Origin: Anaerolineae bacterium
GTDB taxonomy: Bacteria; Chloroflexota; Anaerolineae; Fen-1058
Length of the DNA: 35,760 nt
Direction: 5' to 3'
Assembly (NCBI GenBank): GCA_003154115.1
Contig: PMCF01000060.1
Location: forward strand, 1-35,760
The translations under genes and the position numbers were made by a program. Under the pieces are notes generated by a model. It had not been told where the DNA came from. It ran no database searches and was given only the letters and a program-made list of their open reading frames with translations. Of the stretch, positions 28,571-35,760 are shown piece by piece (the stretch's first letter is position 1; each line of letters begins with the position of its first letter).

Positions 28571-29821
28571 TCACTTGGCGCGAGCCAGTTTCTTTTGTAA
28601 ACGTGCCAAGCGATGCTGCGCCTCTGCCAATCTTTCCTCGCGCACGAACCGATCAGATAACGACACCGTCAAGTCGCTGGCACGACTGGTCCAGGCGATC
28701 GCCTGCTGCAAGTCGATCGCGTGCCACTCGTAGTATTTGGCTAACTCGATACACGCCTCGCTGGCGGAGAGCGGATCAAGCGGTTCTGCCTGCGCTACGG
28801 CTTCCCACAACCCGATCGCTTCAGCGCGCCGATCGAGCTGCTTGTAGAGCAGACTCAGGCGCATGGCCGCTTGATGATGAGTGAGTGCATCGGCGAGGTC
28901 CTCCACTGCCTGCCGCAAATAGCGCTCTGCTTGGTCGTGCTCAGCCCGATCGGCATGCCACTTGCCCAGCGCATACCAATCGGCCGCGGTGAGCGAGGTA
29001 GTGCGTTCTTCGTCAAAGATCTGAATCAACCGGGTCGCCAGCGTCACCATCGAGAGGATGTCGAACGCGTTGTGATACATGACGCGCGGCATCTCGCGCG
29101 CATCACCGCTGCGGATGTAGTCGAAATAGATCTCCGGGATCAACGATCCGTCGATGTCGGCTTGATCGCGGTGCACGTCGAGGATGTGGTATTCCAGCGA
29201 TTTGAGCGAGCACGACTCCAACCGGCCGCGCCAGACGCGTCGCGCAGGCGTCAGCAGATCGAGGTTCGGCGCGCTGAGAATCGACGGGCGCAAGCGGTGC
29301 AGGATGAAGCGTGTTTGCAAGAGAGGCACATCGAAGCCGCGCCCGTTGAACGAAACGATCGCCTCGTATTGATCGAGCCACTCGGCCAGGTGGAGCAGGG
29401 TGGCGGGTTCTTCAGCGGGCGAGCGCAGGAAGAACTGCCGCAGCGTGAACGAATCATCTTCCTCGAACGTGCCTACGCCGATGAGAAACGCCAGCGTGCC
29501 CGTGCCACCCGCAAGGCCCGTGGTCTCGGTGTCGATGAAGGCCACCCGTTTGAGATCGATTTCCTCGTCGAGATCGGCGAGGCGACCTGCCACTAGGCGC
29601 GATTGCGACAGGAGTTCTCCCAACGGATAAGCGCCATGAAAATGATCGGGCGCGTAGCGTTCGACGTGCACGAAGACCGGGCCGTAGTCCGTTTCGATGA
29701 TCTCGCCGTCGATCAGCGACTCGATGGCGCTCAAGCGTTTGGGCTTAGGTTTGGGGGTGAGGTTACGCGCACCCTTTTGGATGCCGAGTTTTCGCAGGCG
29801 GTTGCGGAGGTCGTCAGGCAT
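28571..29821 (-). CDS. RNase H-like DEDD exonuclease (YprB family) with TPR-like C terminus
   Basis: A 416-residue protein. The catalytic domain (about 90-270) carries F-I-D-T-E-T-T-G (Asp97, Glu99), V-S-F-N-G-R-G-F-D-V-P-L-L (second acidic motif) and Y-H-N-A-F-D-I-L-S-M (third motif), which together form the two-metal DEDD-type active site of the predicted YprB ribonuclease H-like family. The C-terminal 150 residues contain helical repeats (A-D-W-Y-A-L-G-K-W-H-A-D-R-A-E-H-D-Q-A; A-C-I-E-L-A-K-Y-Y-E-W) typical of tetratricopeptide arrays. It is likely to trim DNA or RNA; the substrate is not known. ATG at 29821. Confidence 0.88.
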   Translation of the reverse strand: MPDDLRNRLRKLGIQKGARNLTPKPKPKRLSAIESLIDGEIIETDYGPVFVHVERYAPDHFHGAYPLGELLSQSRLVAGRLADLDEEIDLKRVAFIDTETTGLAGGTGTLAFLIGVGTFEEDDSFTLRQFFLRSPAEEPATLLHLAEWLDQYEAIVSFNGRGFDVPLLQTRFILHRLRPSILSAPNLDLLTPARRVWRGRLESCSLKSLEYHILDVHRDQADIDGSLIPEIYFDYIRSGDAREMPRVMYHNAFDILSMVTLATRLIQIFDEERTTSLTAADWYALGKWHADRAEHDQAERYLRQAVEDLADALTHHQAAMRLSLLYKQLDRRAEAIGLWEAVAQAEPLDPLSASEACIELAKYYEWHAIDLQQAIAWTSRASDLTVSLSDRFVREERLAEAQHRLARLQKKLARAK

Positions 29822-29977
29822 GGTGTCAACGAATAGGTCTTCAACGGATGCTGCGCGAAACGGATAAACGGATATAAACAGATTGGGACTTCAACGTATC
29901 AAGCAGCGAATCAACGGATGGGCGATGATGGTTACTAACTTGCCGTTGATCATTGATCATTGAAAATTGAGAATTGT

Positions 29978-30853
29978 TCATTTGTCATTGGTAACGAATT
30001 GCTTGACCACCCGGTAAAACTTCTCTGGCTCTTCGATCACTGCAAAGTGGCCGGAGTCTTCGAAGATTTCCAGGCGAGCGTTGGAGATGTATTTCACCAG
30101 CTCCTCAGCCATCGCCACGGTGGTGATGAAGTCGTGCCGCCCGACGATGACGAGCGTGGGCACTTTGATGTTCTTCAAATGTGGGCGCAAATCCATGGTC
30201 GCGGTTTCGCGTTCGTTGAAGGTTTTCAGCGGCGCGATGTGCACCGGCAAATCTTTTGTGCGCGCGTGATACGCTGCTTCACGCGCGCCGAAATGCTTGA
30301 AGTAGAACTTCATTTCACGCGCCCACAGAGCGCTCATGTCATCGTCGGTTTGATAGCGGCCGGCCCATTCGTCTTGCAGCGCCGCGAAAGAATCCTCGAA
30401 CCACGGTTGATCTTTGAACTCCGCGACGGCGCCTTCAGCATCGCTCAAAAACTCGCCGAAGTAGGTCGCCGTGTCGAACAGGATCAATTTCGACAGCGAG
30501 CCGGGATAGGTGAACGCAAACTGTTGGGCGATCATGCCGCCGTGCGACCAGCCCATCACGATCGGTTGGAGTAAGCCCAAATGAGCGCGCAGCGCCTCGA
30601 GGTCAGACGCATAATCGGGCAGGAGATAGGCGTCGTGGGGTGCGGGATCGGACAGGCCCGATCCGCGCGGGTGAATCTGAATGATCGTGACGAAGTCGTC
30701 GATCCGGGCGAAGTCGTCCCAGCCGCGCGCGTCCATGCCGGGGCCGCCCGAGATGGCGATGAGCGCCGGGCCTCCCTGTGGGCCGCGAATGGTGTAGTGC
30801 AAGCGAATGCCGTTGAGCACCGCCTCGTATTCGCCGGGGATCAAGTGAGCCAT
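29978..30853 (-). CDS. Proline iminopeptidase-like alpha/beta hydrolase
   Basis: A 291-residue hydrolase. It has I-S-G-G-P-G-M-D-A-R-G-W (about 35-46), close to the H-G-G-P-G signature of prolyl aminopeptidases, the arginine motif H-P-R-G-S-G-L-S-D, the nucleophile elbow M-G-W-S-H-G-G (about 103-109), an acidic residue in V-G-R-H-D and the catalytic His in D-S-G-H-F-A near the end. Most likely it cleaves small amides or esters. I chose the ATG at 30853 because AGGAG stands 7 bases before it; an upstream ATG at 30913 lacks a ribosome site. It has no operon partner: 124 bases of AT-rich repeats follow. Confidence 0.88.
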   Translation of the reverse strand: MAHLIPGEYEAVLNGIRLHYTIRGPQGGPALIAISGGPGMDARGWDDFARIDDFVTIIQIHPRGSGLSDPAPHDAYLLPDYASDLEALRAHLGLLQPIVMGWSHGGMIAQQFAFTYPGSLSKLILFDTATYFGEFLSDAEGAVAEFKDQPWFEDSFAALQDEWAGRYQTDDDMSALWAREMKFYFKHFGAREAAYHARTKDLPVHIAPLKTFNERETATMDLRPHLKNIKVPTLVIVGRHDFITTVAMAEELVKYISNARLEIFEDSGHFAVIEEPEKFYRVVKQFVTNDK

Positions 30854-30948
30854 GTAGTGCTCCTGTGTGGTCGGGTGTTGAAATGATACCATACCCCACT
30901 TGCCTGGAAGCAAGTCTTTCGCCGCGCACTGAGGGGCATTGGATGCGT

Positions 30949-31674
30949 CTACCGTTCTCTCTCGACTAGCTGGTACAACGTGCTCAATACGGCTTGGGCA
31001 TATTCCCTATTAAATACCAATTTCTGGTGTTCAAACACGGATGAAAACATGCTGCTGGTTTGATCATCTCGCTGCCTGGCATCTGCCAATGCTGGTCCGC
31101 GCACGATAGGAATATCTGCTGCGATTTCATACCGGTTACGGAACTGCTGTTCCGCTGTGGGTGCATCAGCGTAACCGAGTGTGGCAACGACATACGGCAA
31201 TTGTTGGGATCGAACCCAATCGAGAGGTCCGTTGGGTTTCAAGGATTTGGATCGGTTGAACAACTGGTTCAACAACGGCATGGCAGGCGGACGATCATAT
31301 TTCTTGTCGAAGATCACGATGATGCCGATCACGGGCACCGTCAAGTGCCAATCCTGCAGCCCGCTTGCTTGTTCAAAATCTCGGACCACCGGCGCTTGAG
31401 GCGAGAACAGATGCAAATGGTACGGCCAGGGGGGGATGCGACCACCTTCAGTGTAAATCAGCGCTAAGGTTCCTGATGATCTCAAGGGCTTCGGCGGGGC
31501 GCTAGAGTGTTTCCACTTGACCAGGAGCGGGCGGGGAGCGGGATCAGGACACACTGCTTGCATGAACAAACAGGGGCTGAGGTCGAGCCCGCTCCCTTCA
31601 CAGACCCACACGCCCACATCATGTCCGTGCATGGCGTTTATCTGGAAGCATTGCATGTCCGAAGAAGTAGTCAT
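30949..31674 (-). CDS. Hypothetical protein, possibly a degenerate small GTPase-like domain
   Basis: A 241-residue protein of uncertain kind. Several strands resemble the Arf/MglA-like GTPases that Chloroflexota encode in numbers: G-T-L-A-L-I-Y-T-E-G-G, W-P-Y-H-L-H-L-F-S-P, V-P-V-I-G-I-I-V-I-F-D-K-K-Y-D-R-P and Q-L-P-Y-V-V-A-T-L-G-Y-A-D-A-P, the last standing where the N-K-x-D base-binding motif would be. However no P-loop (GxxxxGK) and no N-K-x-D exist, so it cannot bind GTP in the usual way. It might be a pseudoenzyme or an unrelated family. The ATG at 31674 is an estimate; TTG at 31704 is in the same frame. Confidence 0.45.
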   Translation of the reverse strand: MTTSSDMQCFQINAMHGHDVGVWVCEGSGLDLSPCLFMQAVCPDPAPRPLLVKWKHSSAPPKPLRSSGTLALIYTEGGRIPPWPYHLHLFSPQAPVVRDFEQASGLQDWHLTVPVIGIIVIFDKKYDRPPAMPLLNQLFNRSKSLKPNGPLDWVRSQQLPYVVATLGYADAPTAEQQFRNRYEIAADIPIVRGPALADARQRDDQTSSMFSSVFEHQKLVFNREYAQAVLSTLYQLVERER

Positions 31675-31687
31675 AGCGCTTTGTCCG

Positions 31688-31780
31688 TTATTTCTTCGTG
31701 TCAATCAGTCTCGCTGGCCGTACGGTCGGGCGATCGCCTGCCTCGCCGCGAAACCTCTCAAAGTCTACCTCGAACCGTGA
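31688..31780 (-). pseudogene. 3' remnant of an unidentified gene
   Basis: About 30 open codons end at a TAA (31690-31688), 14 bases before the next start: R-F-E-V-D-F-E-R-F-R-G-E-A-G-D-R-P-T-V-R-P-A-R-L-I-D-T-K-K. The pattern looks like a real protein end and its closeness to the following gene suggests a former operon. Its upstream part is replaced by repeats at 31801-31994. Confidence 0.4.
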
Positions 31781-31806
31781 TGCACCGCAAGCGTGTGCGC
31801 CCGCGA

Positions 31807-31850
31807 CGCCTAGCGGGCCACCGGCGCAACGCGCCGGATATGGCCGGGAC
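31807..31850 (-). repeat. Dispersed palindromic module, inverted copy
   Basis: CGCCTAGCGGGCCA followed by CCGGCGCAACGCGCCGG; read on the minus strand it is the palindrome plus tail GGCCCGCTAGGCG, the same order as the other copies, with a diverged left flank CGTCCCGGCCATAT. It is 18 bases from the 127-bp repeat. The 31705-32070 gap has no intact gene. Confidence 0.65.
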
Positions 31851-31867
31851 GCGAGGTTGGAACATGC

Positions 31868-31994
31868 TTAGAAGCCGTCAAAGAACAACTCCGCAGATTG
31901 CTCCAGGCGGGATGGTCACATCCAGCCCCCAGCGCCGGATTTGCAATCCGGCGGGAGCGTCGAAAGTGCGGACTTATTTCTTGGCAAGCCCTTA
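31868..31994 (+). repeat. 127-bp dispersed repeat, copy 2
   Basis: Near-identical to 23961-24087. The visible difference (CGGGATG instead of CTGGATG) lies in the first hairpin arm and destroys one base pair. It is followed, 76 bases on, by the ChrB-like gene; a TATACT (32006-32011) just outside its end could serve as -10 box with TTGGCA inside the repeat as a poor -35 (19-bp spacing). Confidence 0.85.
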
Positions 31995-32070
31995 CCCGCA
32001 AGAGGTATACTTTGCTCAGGGCAAAGAGCATATCCGCCGCCATGGCGATTCACATCAAAGGAGACCCGGT

Positions 32071-32508
32071 ATGAAATGGCTTACCCGTTCGCAGGTGCAT
32101 GTCGATCGTGTTGCCTGTCCCTGGCTGATTACGCGCTTCATCGATAACGACGCCGAGTTCTTATTCGTGCCCACGAGCCAGATTACACAAGTCGCCGCCG
32201 AAACCGGCGCGATTCCATTCGATGCGCCTGAGGTTGAACTCGGCCATCACGGCGAGCGCTGTTCGTTCGAGTCGATCATCTTGAAATACGATCTCAAAGA
32301 GCCTGGCTTGCTGCGGCTGGCGCAGATCGTCCATGCCGCCGACGTGGCCGAGGACATCGACAAGGATCCGATCGCACGTGGCCTGAAAGCGATTGCGCAG
32401 GGCTACAGTTTGCGCTTTCCGCTGGACGAAGAAAACCTGGCGCATCAATTCGAAGTGTATGACGCGCTGTATGCGTGGTGCCGTTGGCAAGCCGCGCCAG
32501 GGTCATGA
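32071..32508 (+). CDS. Chromate resistance protein ChrB, C-terminal-domain protein
   Basis: A 145-residue stand-alone version of the ChrB C-terminal domain. Diagnostic stretches are W-L-T-R-S-Q-V-H-V-D-R-V-A-C-P-W-L-I-T-R-F-I-D (residues 3-25), the F-D-A-P-E-V-E-L-G-H-H-G segment with two histidines, C-S-F-E-S-I-I, and I-V-H-A-A-D-V-A. In ChrB this domain follows a regulatory N-terminal part that senses chromate; the isolated form is widespread without a chrA transporter and its role is unknown. The conserved Cys and His residues suggest metal binding. ATG at 32071 with AAGGAG 7 bases upstream. It lies 159 bases before the GH13 gene, on the same strand. Confidence 0.88.
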   Translation: MKWLTRSQVHVDRVACPWLITRFIDNDAEFLFVPTSQITQVAAETGAIPFDAPEVELGHHGERCSFESIILKYDLKEPGLLRLAQIVHAADVAEDIDKDPIARGLKAIAQGYSLRFPLDEENLAHQFEVYDALYAWCRWQAAPGS

Positions 32509-32603
32509 AAACCCTCACCGCGGATGGACGGCTGCTCTTTGCCACGCGCCTCGCCCGTTTGTTTCTGGCCATGGTCGATCCCGACGAACGATCGGCCCAT
32601 GTT

Positions 32604-32653
32604 CCCTCGTTCCCTCTGTCCCTCTATCGATTGCGAGACAGAGAGAACGAGGG
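32604..32653. promoter_or_regulatory. 17-bp stem hairpin before the GH13 gene
   Basis: CCCTCGTTCCCTCTGTC (32604-32620) and GACAGAGAGAACGAGGG (32637-32653) pair with one mismatch (a G-U pair in RNA). The 3' arm ends 14 bases before the GH13 ATG, next to the GAGGGAG ribosome site. A related hairpin precedes the next gene. Confidence 0.65.
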
Positions 32654-32667
32654 ATAATGAGGGAGCA

Positions 32668-34515
32668 ATGATCGACTTTCTGACATCCATTCATCACGAC
32701 GGATCGCGCCGCTATGTCGATCCGCAGGAAATGCGTTTAGGCGAAGTCGTGACGATTCGCTTGCGCGCTCATCCGCAGACCCCGATCGAACGGGTGCTGC
32801 TGCGCGCCTGTCCCGATGGCGAGCAACTCTTCGTCGAGATGCAGCCACGCGTTGAGAGTACCGTCTGCCAGTGGTGGGAAGCGCCGCTCAAAGTCTCGAT
32901 GCCGCTGATGGGCTATCGCTTCTTGTTGTTCACGACGGACGGCGTATGGTGGTACAACGGATCAGGCTTGCACCGGCAAGTGCCGACGGACGCGGAAGAT
33001 TTCAAACTGCTGGCCGATTACACGGCGCCTACGTGGGCACGCGCGTCGGTGTTTTATCAAATCTTTCCCGATCGTTTTGCCAACGGCGATCCGGCGAATA
33101 ACGTGCGCGACGACGAGTGGGTCTATGGCGGTCATCCCGCACGCGTGCGGCAGTGGGGCGCAGCCCCATCGAACATTCCGCATGCGGACATGGTGGAATT
33201 CTTTGGCGGTGATTTGCCAGGCGTGGAACAACACCTCGACGATCTGATCGATCTGGGCGTCAACGTGCTGTACTTCACGCCCGTCTTCACCTCGTACAGC
33301 AATCATCGCTACGATGTCGTCGATTACGAAAATGTCGATCCGCATTTAGGCGGCGATGCGGCGTTGATCTCCTTGCGCCGCGCTACGCGCGAGCGCGACC
33401 TGCGCCTGCTGTTGGACATCGTGCCTAATCACTGCGGGATTATGCATCCGTGGTTTCAGGCCGCGCTGAAAAATCGGTTCGCGCCCACGGCTGATTTCTT
33501 CACCTTTCATCAGTATCCCGATCAATATGAATCATGGCTGGGCGTGAAGTCACTGCCCAAGTTGAACTATCGCAACGCCGCTTTGCGCCACGCGATCTAT
33601 GAAGGGCCGCAGGCCGTGTTTCGCAAGTGGCTGCGCGAACCGTACGCCATCGACGGCTGGCGCATCGACGTGGCGAACATGCTGGCGCGGCAGGGCGCCG
33701 ATCAACTCGGCATTGAGATCGGGCGGGGGATTCGCCGCGCGGTGAAAGAAGAGAATCCACAAGCATACCTGCTGGGCGAAAACTTCTTCGATGGTACGGC
33801 GCAGTTGCAGGGTGATTGCTGGGATGCGGTGATGAACTATGCAGGTTTTGCGCATCCGGTGTGGTATTGGCTGAGTGGCTTCTTCGTGCGGCAACATGCC
33901 GAACCCTACTTCGCCGCGTCCGATGTGCCGTGGAGCACGCCGGCGTTGATCGAGACGTGGCAAGCGTTCCGCGCGGCTGTGCCGTGGGCCATCGCGCAGC
34001 AACAGTTCAACTTGCTGGGCACCCATGATACGGCGCGCATCGCCAATGTCTTGAACAACGATCCGCATTTGATGCGCCTGGCAGCCGCACTGCTGCTGAC
34101 GTATGTCGGCGCGCCCAATATTTACTACGGCGACGAGATCGGATTGAGCGAAGACGCCCGCGTGTGTATGCCGTGGGATCGATCGAAATGGGATCACGAT
34201 CTGCGCGCGTTTTATCAGACGTTGATCCGGCTGCGTCGAACTTCGCCCGCGTTGATCGACGGCGGCTTTCAAGTGCTGTTGATCGAGGACGACACTTTCG
34301 CGTATCTGCGCGATAGCGATCAAGATCGGATTGTGGTGGTAGCCCAGCGGGGCGCCGCCAGCCGATCGGCTTCACCGCTGCCCGTAGCCCACGGTGCGAT
34401 TCTCGACGGTACAGAATTCGTCGAAGTGATCAGCGGGGCGCGGGCAACCGTCGTGAATGGACATTTGCCCCTGCCGGAAATGTCACAGGGTGTGATGGTG
34501 TGGCGATCAGCCTGA
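32668..34515 (+). CDS. GH13 alpha-glucanase (neopullulanase/cyclomaltodextrinase-like)
   Basis: A 615-residue enzyme. An N-terminal beta-sandwich (about 1-125) precedes the (beta/alpha)8 barrel that begins V-F-Y-Q-I-F-P-D-R-F-A-N-G-D. Conserved regions are Y-F-T-P-V-F-T-S-Y-S-N-H-R-Y-D, D-I-V-P-N-H-C-G, D-G-W-R-I-D-V-A-N (nucleophile Asp334), L-L-G-E-N-F-F-D (acid/base Glu371) and L-G-T-H-D-T (Asp454). The F-F-G-G-D-L-P-G-V motif and the N-terminal domain fit the GH13_20 maltogenic amylase/neopullulanase type, which cleave alpha-1,4 (and some alpha-1,6) bonds in the cytoplasm; there is no signal peptide. ATG at 32668 stands behind GAGGGAG. Confidence 0.93.
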   Translation: MIDFLTSIHHDGSRRYVDPQEMRLGEVVTIRLRAHPQTPIERVLLRACPDGEQLFVEMQPRVESTVCQWWEAPLKVSMPLMGYRFLLFTTDGVWWYNGSGLHRQVPTDAEDFKLLADYTAPTWARASVFYQIFPDRFANGDPANNVRDDEWVYGGHPARVRQWGAAPSNIPHADMVEFFGGDLPGVEQHLDDLIDLGVNVLYFTPVFTSYSNHRYDVVDYENVDPHLGGDAALISLRRATRERDLRLLLDIVPNHCGIMHPWFQAALKNRFAPTADFFTFHQYPDQYESWLGVKSLPKLNYRNAALRHAIYEGPQAVFRKWLREPYAIDGWRIDVANMLARQGADQLGIEIGRGIRRAVKEENPQAYLLGENFFDGTAQLQGDCWDAVMNYAGFAHPVWYWLSGFFVRQHAEPYFAASDVPWSTPALIETWQAFRAAVPWAIAQQQFNLLGTHDTARIANVLNNDPHLMRLAAALLLTYVGAPNIYYGDEIGLSEDARVCMPWDRSKWDHDLRAFYQTLIRLRRTSPALIDGGFQVLLIEDDTFAYLRDSDQDRIVVVAQRGAASRSASPLPVAHGAILDGTEFVEVISGARATVVNGHLPLPEMSQGVMVWRSA

Positions 34516-34521
34516 TCTCTC

Positions 34522-34569
34522 ATTCGCTCTTTCCCTCTGTCGCTCATCCGACGGAGAGAGTGAGGGAAT
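34522..34569. promoter_or_regulatory. Related hairpin before the DUF1786 gene
   Basis: ATTCGCTCTTTCCCTCTGTCG (first arm) and its imperfect inverse at 34549-34569 (about 17 of 21 positions) form a long purine/pyrimidine-strand hairpin, 33 bases before the DUF1786 start. Both arms contain the CCCTCTGTC / GGGA motifs also seen at 32604-32653. Confidence 0.6.
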
Positions 34570-34602
34570 AAGGGACAGAGAGACGGAGGGATGGAGAGAA
34601 CC

Positions 34603-35730
34603 ATGAAAATTCTATGCGTCGATGTGGGAACCGGAACGCAGGACATTCTGCTGTACGATAGCGACAAAGAAATCGAGAACTGCTTGAAGCTGGTGATGCC
34701 GTCTCCGACGCTGCGGGTGGCCCAACGGGTGAAACGTGCCACGCGCACTGGCGACGCGCTGGTCTTGACGGGCGTGACCATGGGCGGCGGGCCTAGCCAG
34801 TGGGCGGTGCTGGATCATCTGAATGCGGGCTACAAAGTGTATGCCACACCCGAGGCGGCGCGCACGTTCGACGACGAACTGGAAAAGGTCGAGCGCATGG
34901 GCATTCGCGTGGTCAGCGAAGAAGAAGCGCGCCAGCTCGACGAAGAGGAAGAGCGCACCATCGTGCTGCGCGACTTCGACTATCCCCAGATCCAATTAGC
35001 CTTTGCCGCGTTCGGCGTCGATCTGGAACCCGACGGACTGGCGCTGGCCGTGTTCGATCATGGCAATGCGCCCGCCGGTTATTCTGATCGACAGTTCCGC
35101 TTCGATTATCTGGAGCAGCGTCTTCGGGCGGAGAATCGTCTCTCGACGTTTGCGCACAAGCGCGGTGATCTGCCCGATCATTTGACGCGCTTGAAGGCCG
35201 TTGAAGCTAGCACGCAAAACTTTGAGGGTGAGGTCATGCTGATGGATACCGCGCCCGCGGCGGTGCTGGGCGCGCTGCTCGATCCAGTGGTGAGCGCGCA
35301 TCAACAGTTGATCGTGTGCAACGTGGGCAACTTCCACACGCTGGCGTTTCGTCTGGGAGCGGCAGGCATCGCCGGAGTGTTCGAGCATCACACGGGCGAG
35401 ATTACACGCGAGCAGCTCGACGGCTTCATCGATAAATTGATGGCCGGGACATTGGAGCATCGTGAAGTGTTCGATACCATGGGGCACGGGGCGCTGCTGT
35501 TTGATCGGGCGGCGCTGACCGATCGGTTTGTGGCGGTCGTCGGCCCGCGCCGTTCGCTCATGCGTGACTCTCGACATCAGCCCTATTTCGCGGTGCCGCT
35601 GGGCGACATGATGATTTCCGGCTGCTATGGCCTGTTGCGCGCGTATGCCGATCGGTTTCCCGAGCACGCCGAGGTGATCCTCGCATCGTTGCAGGGCTCG
35701 ATCAAACCGGCGGTGTGGGAGACGGCGTAG
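34603..35730 (+). CDS. DUF1786 family protein
   Basis: A 375-residue protein of the DUF1786 family, whose members are annotated loosely as pyruvate-formate-lyase-activating-like but have no known activity. The N terminus K-I-L-C-V-D-V-G-T-G-T-Q-D-I-L-L looks like the phosphate-1 loop of actin/hexokinase-type ATPases, and I-V-C-N-V-G-N-F-H-T-L-A-F (about 240-252) and M-G-H-G-A-L-L-F-D could be further nucleotide-contacting loops; an ATPase-like fold is therefore inferred. Other conserved parts are T-G-V-T-M-G-G-G-P-S-Q-W and P-L-G-D-M-M-I-S-G-C-Y-G-L-L-R-A. The ATG at 34603 (GGAG 6 bases upstream) is preferred to one at 34591. It follows the GH13 gene closely. Confidence 0.85.
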   Translation: MKILCVDVGTGTQDILLYDSDKEIENCLKLVMPSPTLRVAQRVKRATRTGDALVLTGVTMGGGPSQWAVLDHLNAGYKVYATPEAARTFDDELEKVERMGIRVVSEEEARQLDEEEERTIVLRDFDYPQIQLAFAAFGVDLEPDGLALAVFDHGNAPAGYSDRQFRFDYLEQRLRAENRLSTFAHKRGDLPDHLTRLKAVEASTQNFEGEVMLMDTAPAAVLGALLDPVVSAHQQLIVCNVGNFHTLAFRLGAAGIAGVFEHHTGEITREQLDGFIDKLMAGTLEHREVFDTMGHGALLFDRAALTDRFVAVVGPRRSLMRDSRHQPYFAVPLGDMMISGCYGLLRAYADRFPEHAEVILASLQGSIKPAVWETA

Positions 35731-35760
35731 CCCGACAGACCTGGCACCCAATTTTTGCGC

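Noticed and set aside
29822..29977. Possible regulatory RNA in the AT-rich TTGATCATTGA-type stretch
   Set aside because: The ATTGA-like low-complexity repeats (also near 17409-17465) show no stable fold or promoter; no gene or site can be supported.
31507..32070. Upstream extension of the ChrB-like gene
   Set aside because: It runs through the palindromic module and the 127-bp repeat; the ATG at 32071 has a good ribosome site and matches the family start.

Overview
The window (35.8 kb, moderately high GC) reads as chromosomal DNA of an environmental bacterium, most plausibly an uncultured Chloroflexota (Anaerolineae-like). This is an inference from gene content: a lipoprotein with tandem SbsA-type Ig-like domains as in Chloroflexota alpha-2-macroglobulins, DUF1786, DUF1848, a small CxxC zinc ribbon, CapA, LmrP-free house-keeping SecG and many short toxin-antitoxin modules. 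No rRNA, tRNA or CRISPR array was seen.

Layout. 1-2.5 kb, minus strand: start of the large lipoprotein, a hicB-hicA pair whose hicA lacks an ATG/GTG/TTG start, and an orphan YgiT-type zinc finger. 2.7-6.1 kb, plus strand: a tightly overlapping four-gene operon Nudix - GT4 glycosyltransferase - DUF1848 Fe-S protein - LOG phosphoribohydrolase. 6.1-9.2 kb: an unknown acidic protein, a VOC protein, then a decayed tandem duplication in which a small two-helix membrane protein gene, with its promoter, occurs twice; the first copy is frameshifted and followed by a RelE/ParE toxin, a Phd-type antitoxin and a CopG-type antitoxin, while the second keeps only the 3' end of the antitoxin. 9.2-11.1 kb is a gene graveyard: fragments of cell-surface proteins, a broken transposase, a TPR-regulator tail and a fused scar of two genes present intact further right.

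11.1-18.1 kb, minus strand: a PadR repressor with a clear sigma70 promoter and a repeated putative operator, a MacB/LolD-type ABC ATPase, an 837-residue FtsX-like permease, a frameshifted Trm112-like/methyltransferase gene, and a DrrAB-type ABC exporter. 18.1-18.95 kb is a second graveyard (beta-galactosidase GH42, zinc-ribbon, transporter and phosphoribosyltransferase fragments). 18.9-25.9 kb, minus strand: lipase-like hydrolase flanked by two copies of the same transporter tail, oligopeptide-binding protein, SecG, Ca2+/H+ antiporter and CapA protein. 26.4-31.7 kb: an overlapping HAD phosphatase/low-molecular-weight phosphatase pair, a small zinc-ribbon gene, an RNase H-like exonuclease, a proline-iminopeptidase-like hydrolase and a possible degenerate small GTPase. 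32.1-35.7 kb, plus strand: ChrB C-terminal-like protein, GH13 alpha-glucanase and DUF1786 protein, each of the last two preceded by a long purine-rich hairpin.

The most striking feature is the repeat content. A palindromic module with a variable stem and conserved flanks occurs at six places; two of them sit in a shared ~130 bp composite element, and two others in a nested, TIR-bounded element of ~385 bp. A separate 127 bp element occurs twice, 7.9 kb apart, with one mismatch. Together with at least ten gene fragments this marks the window as heavily rearranged by small non-autonomous elements. All gene assignments come from reading motifs; no database search was possible.
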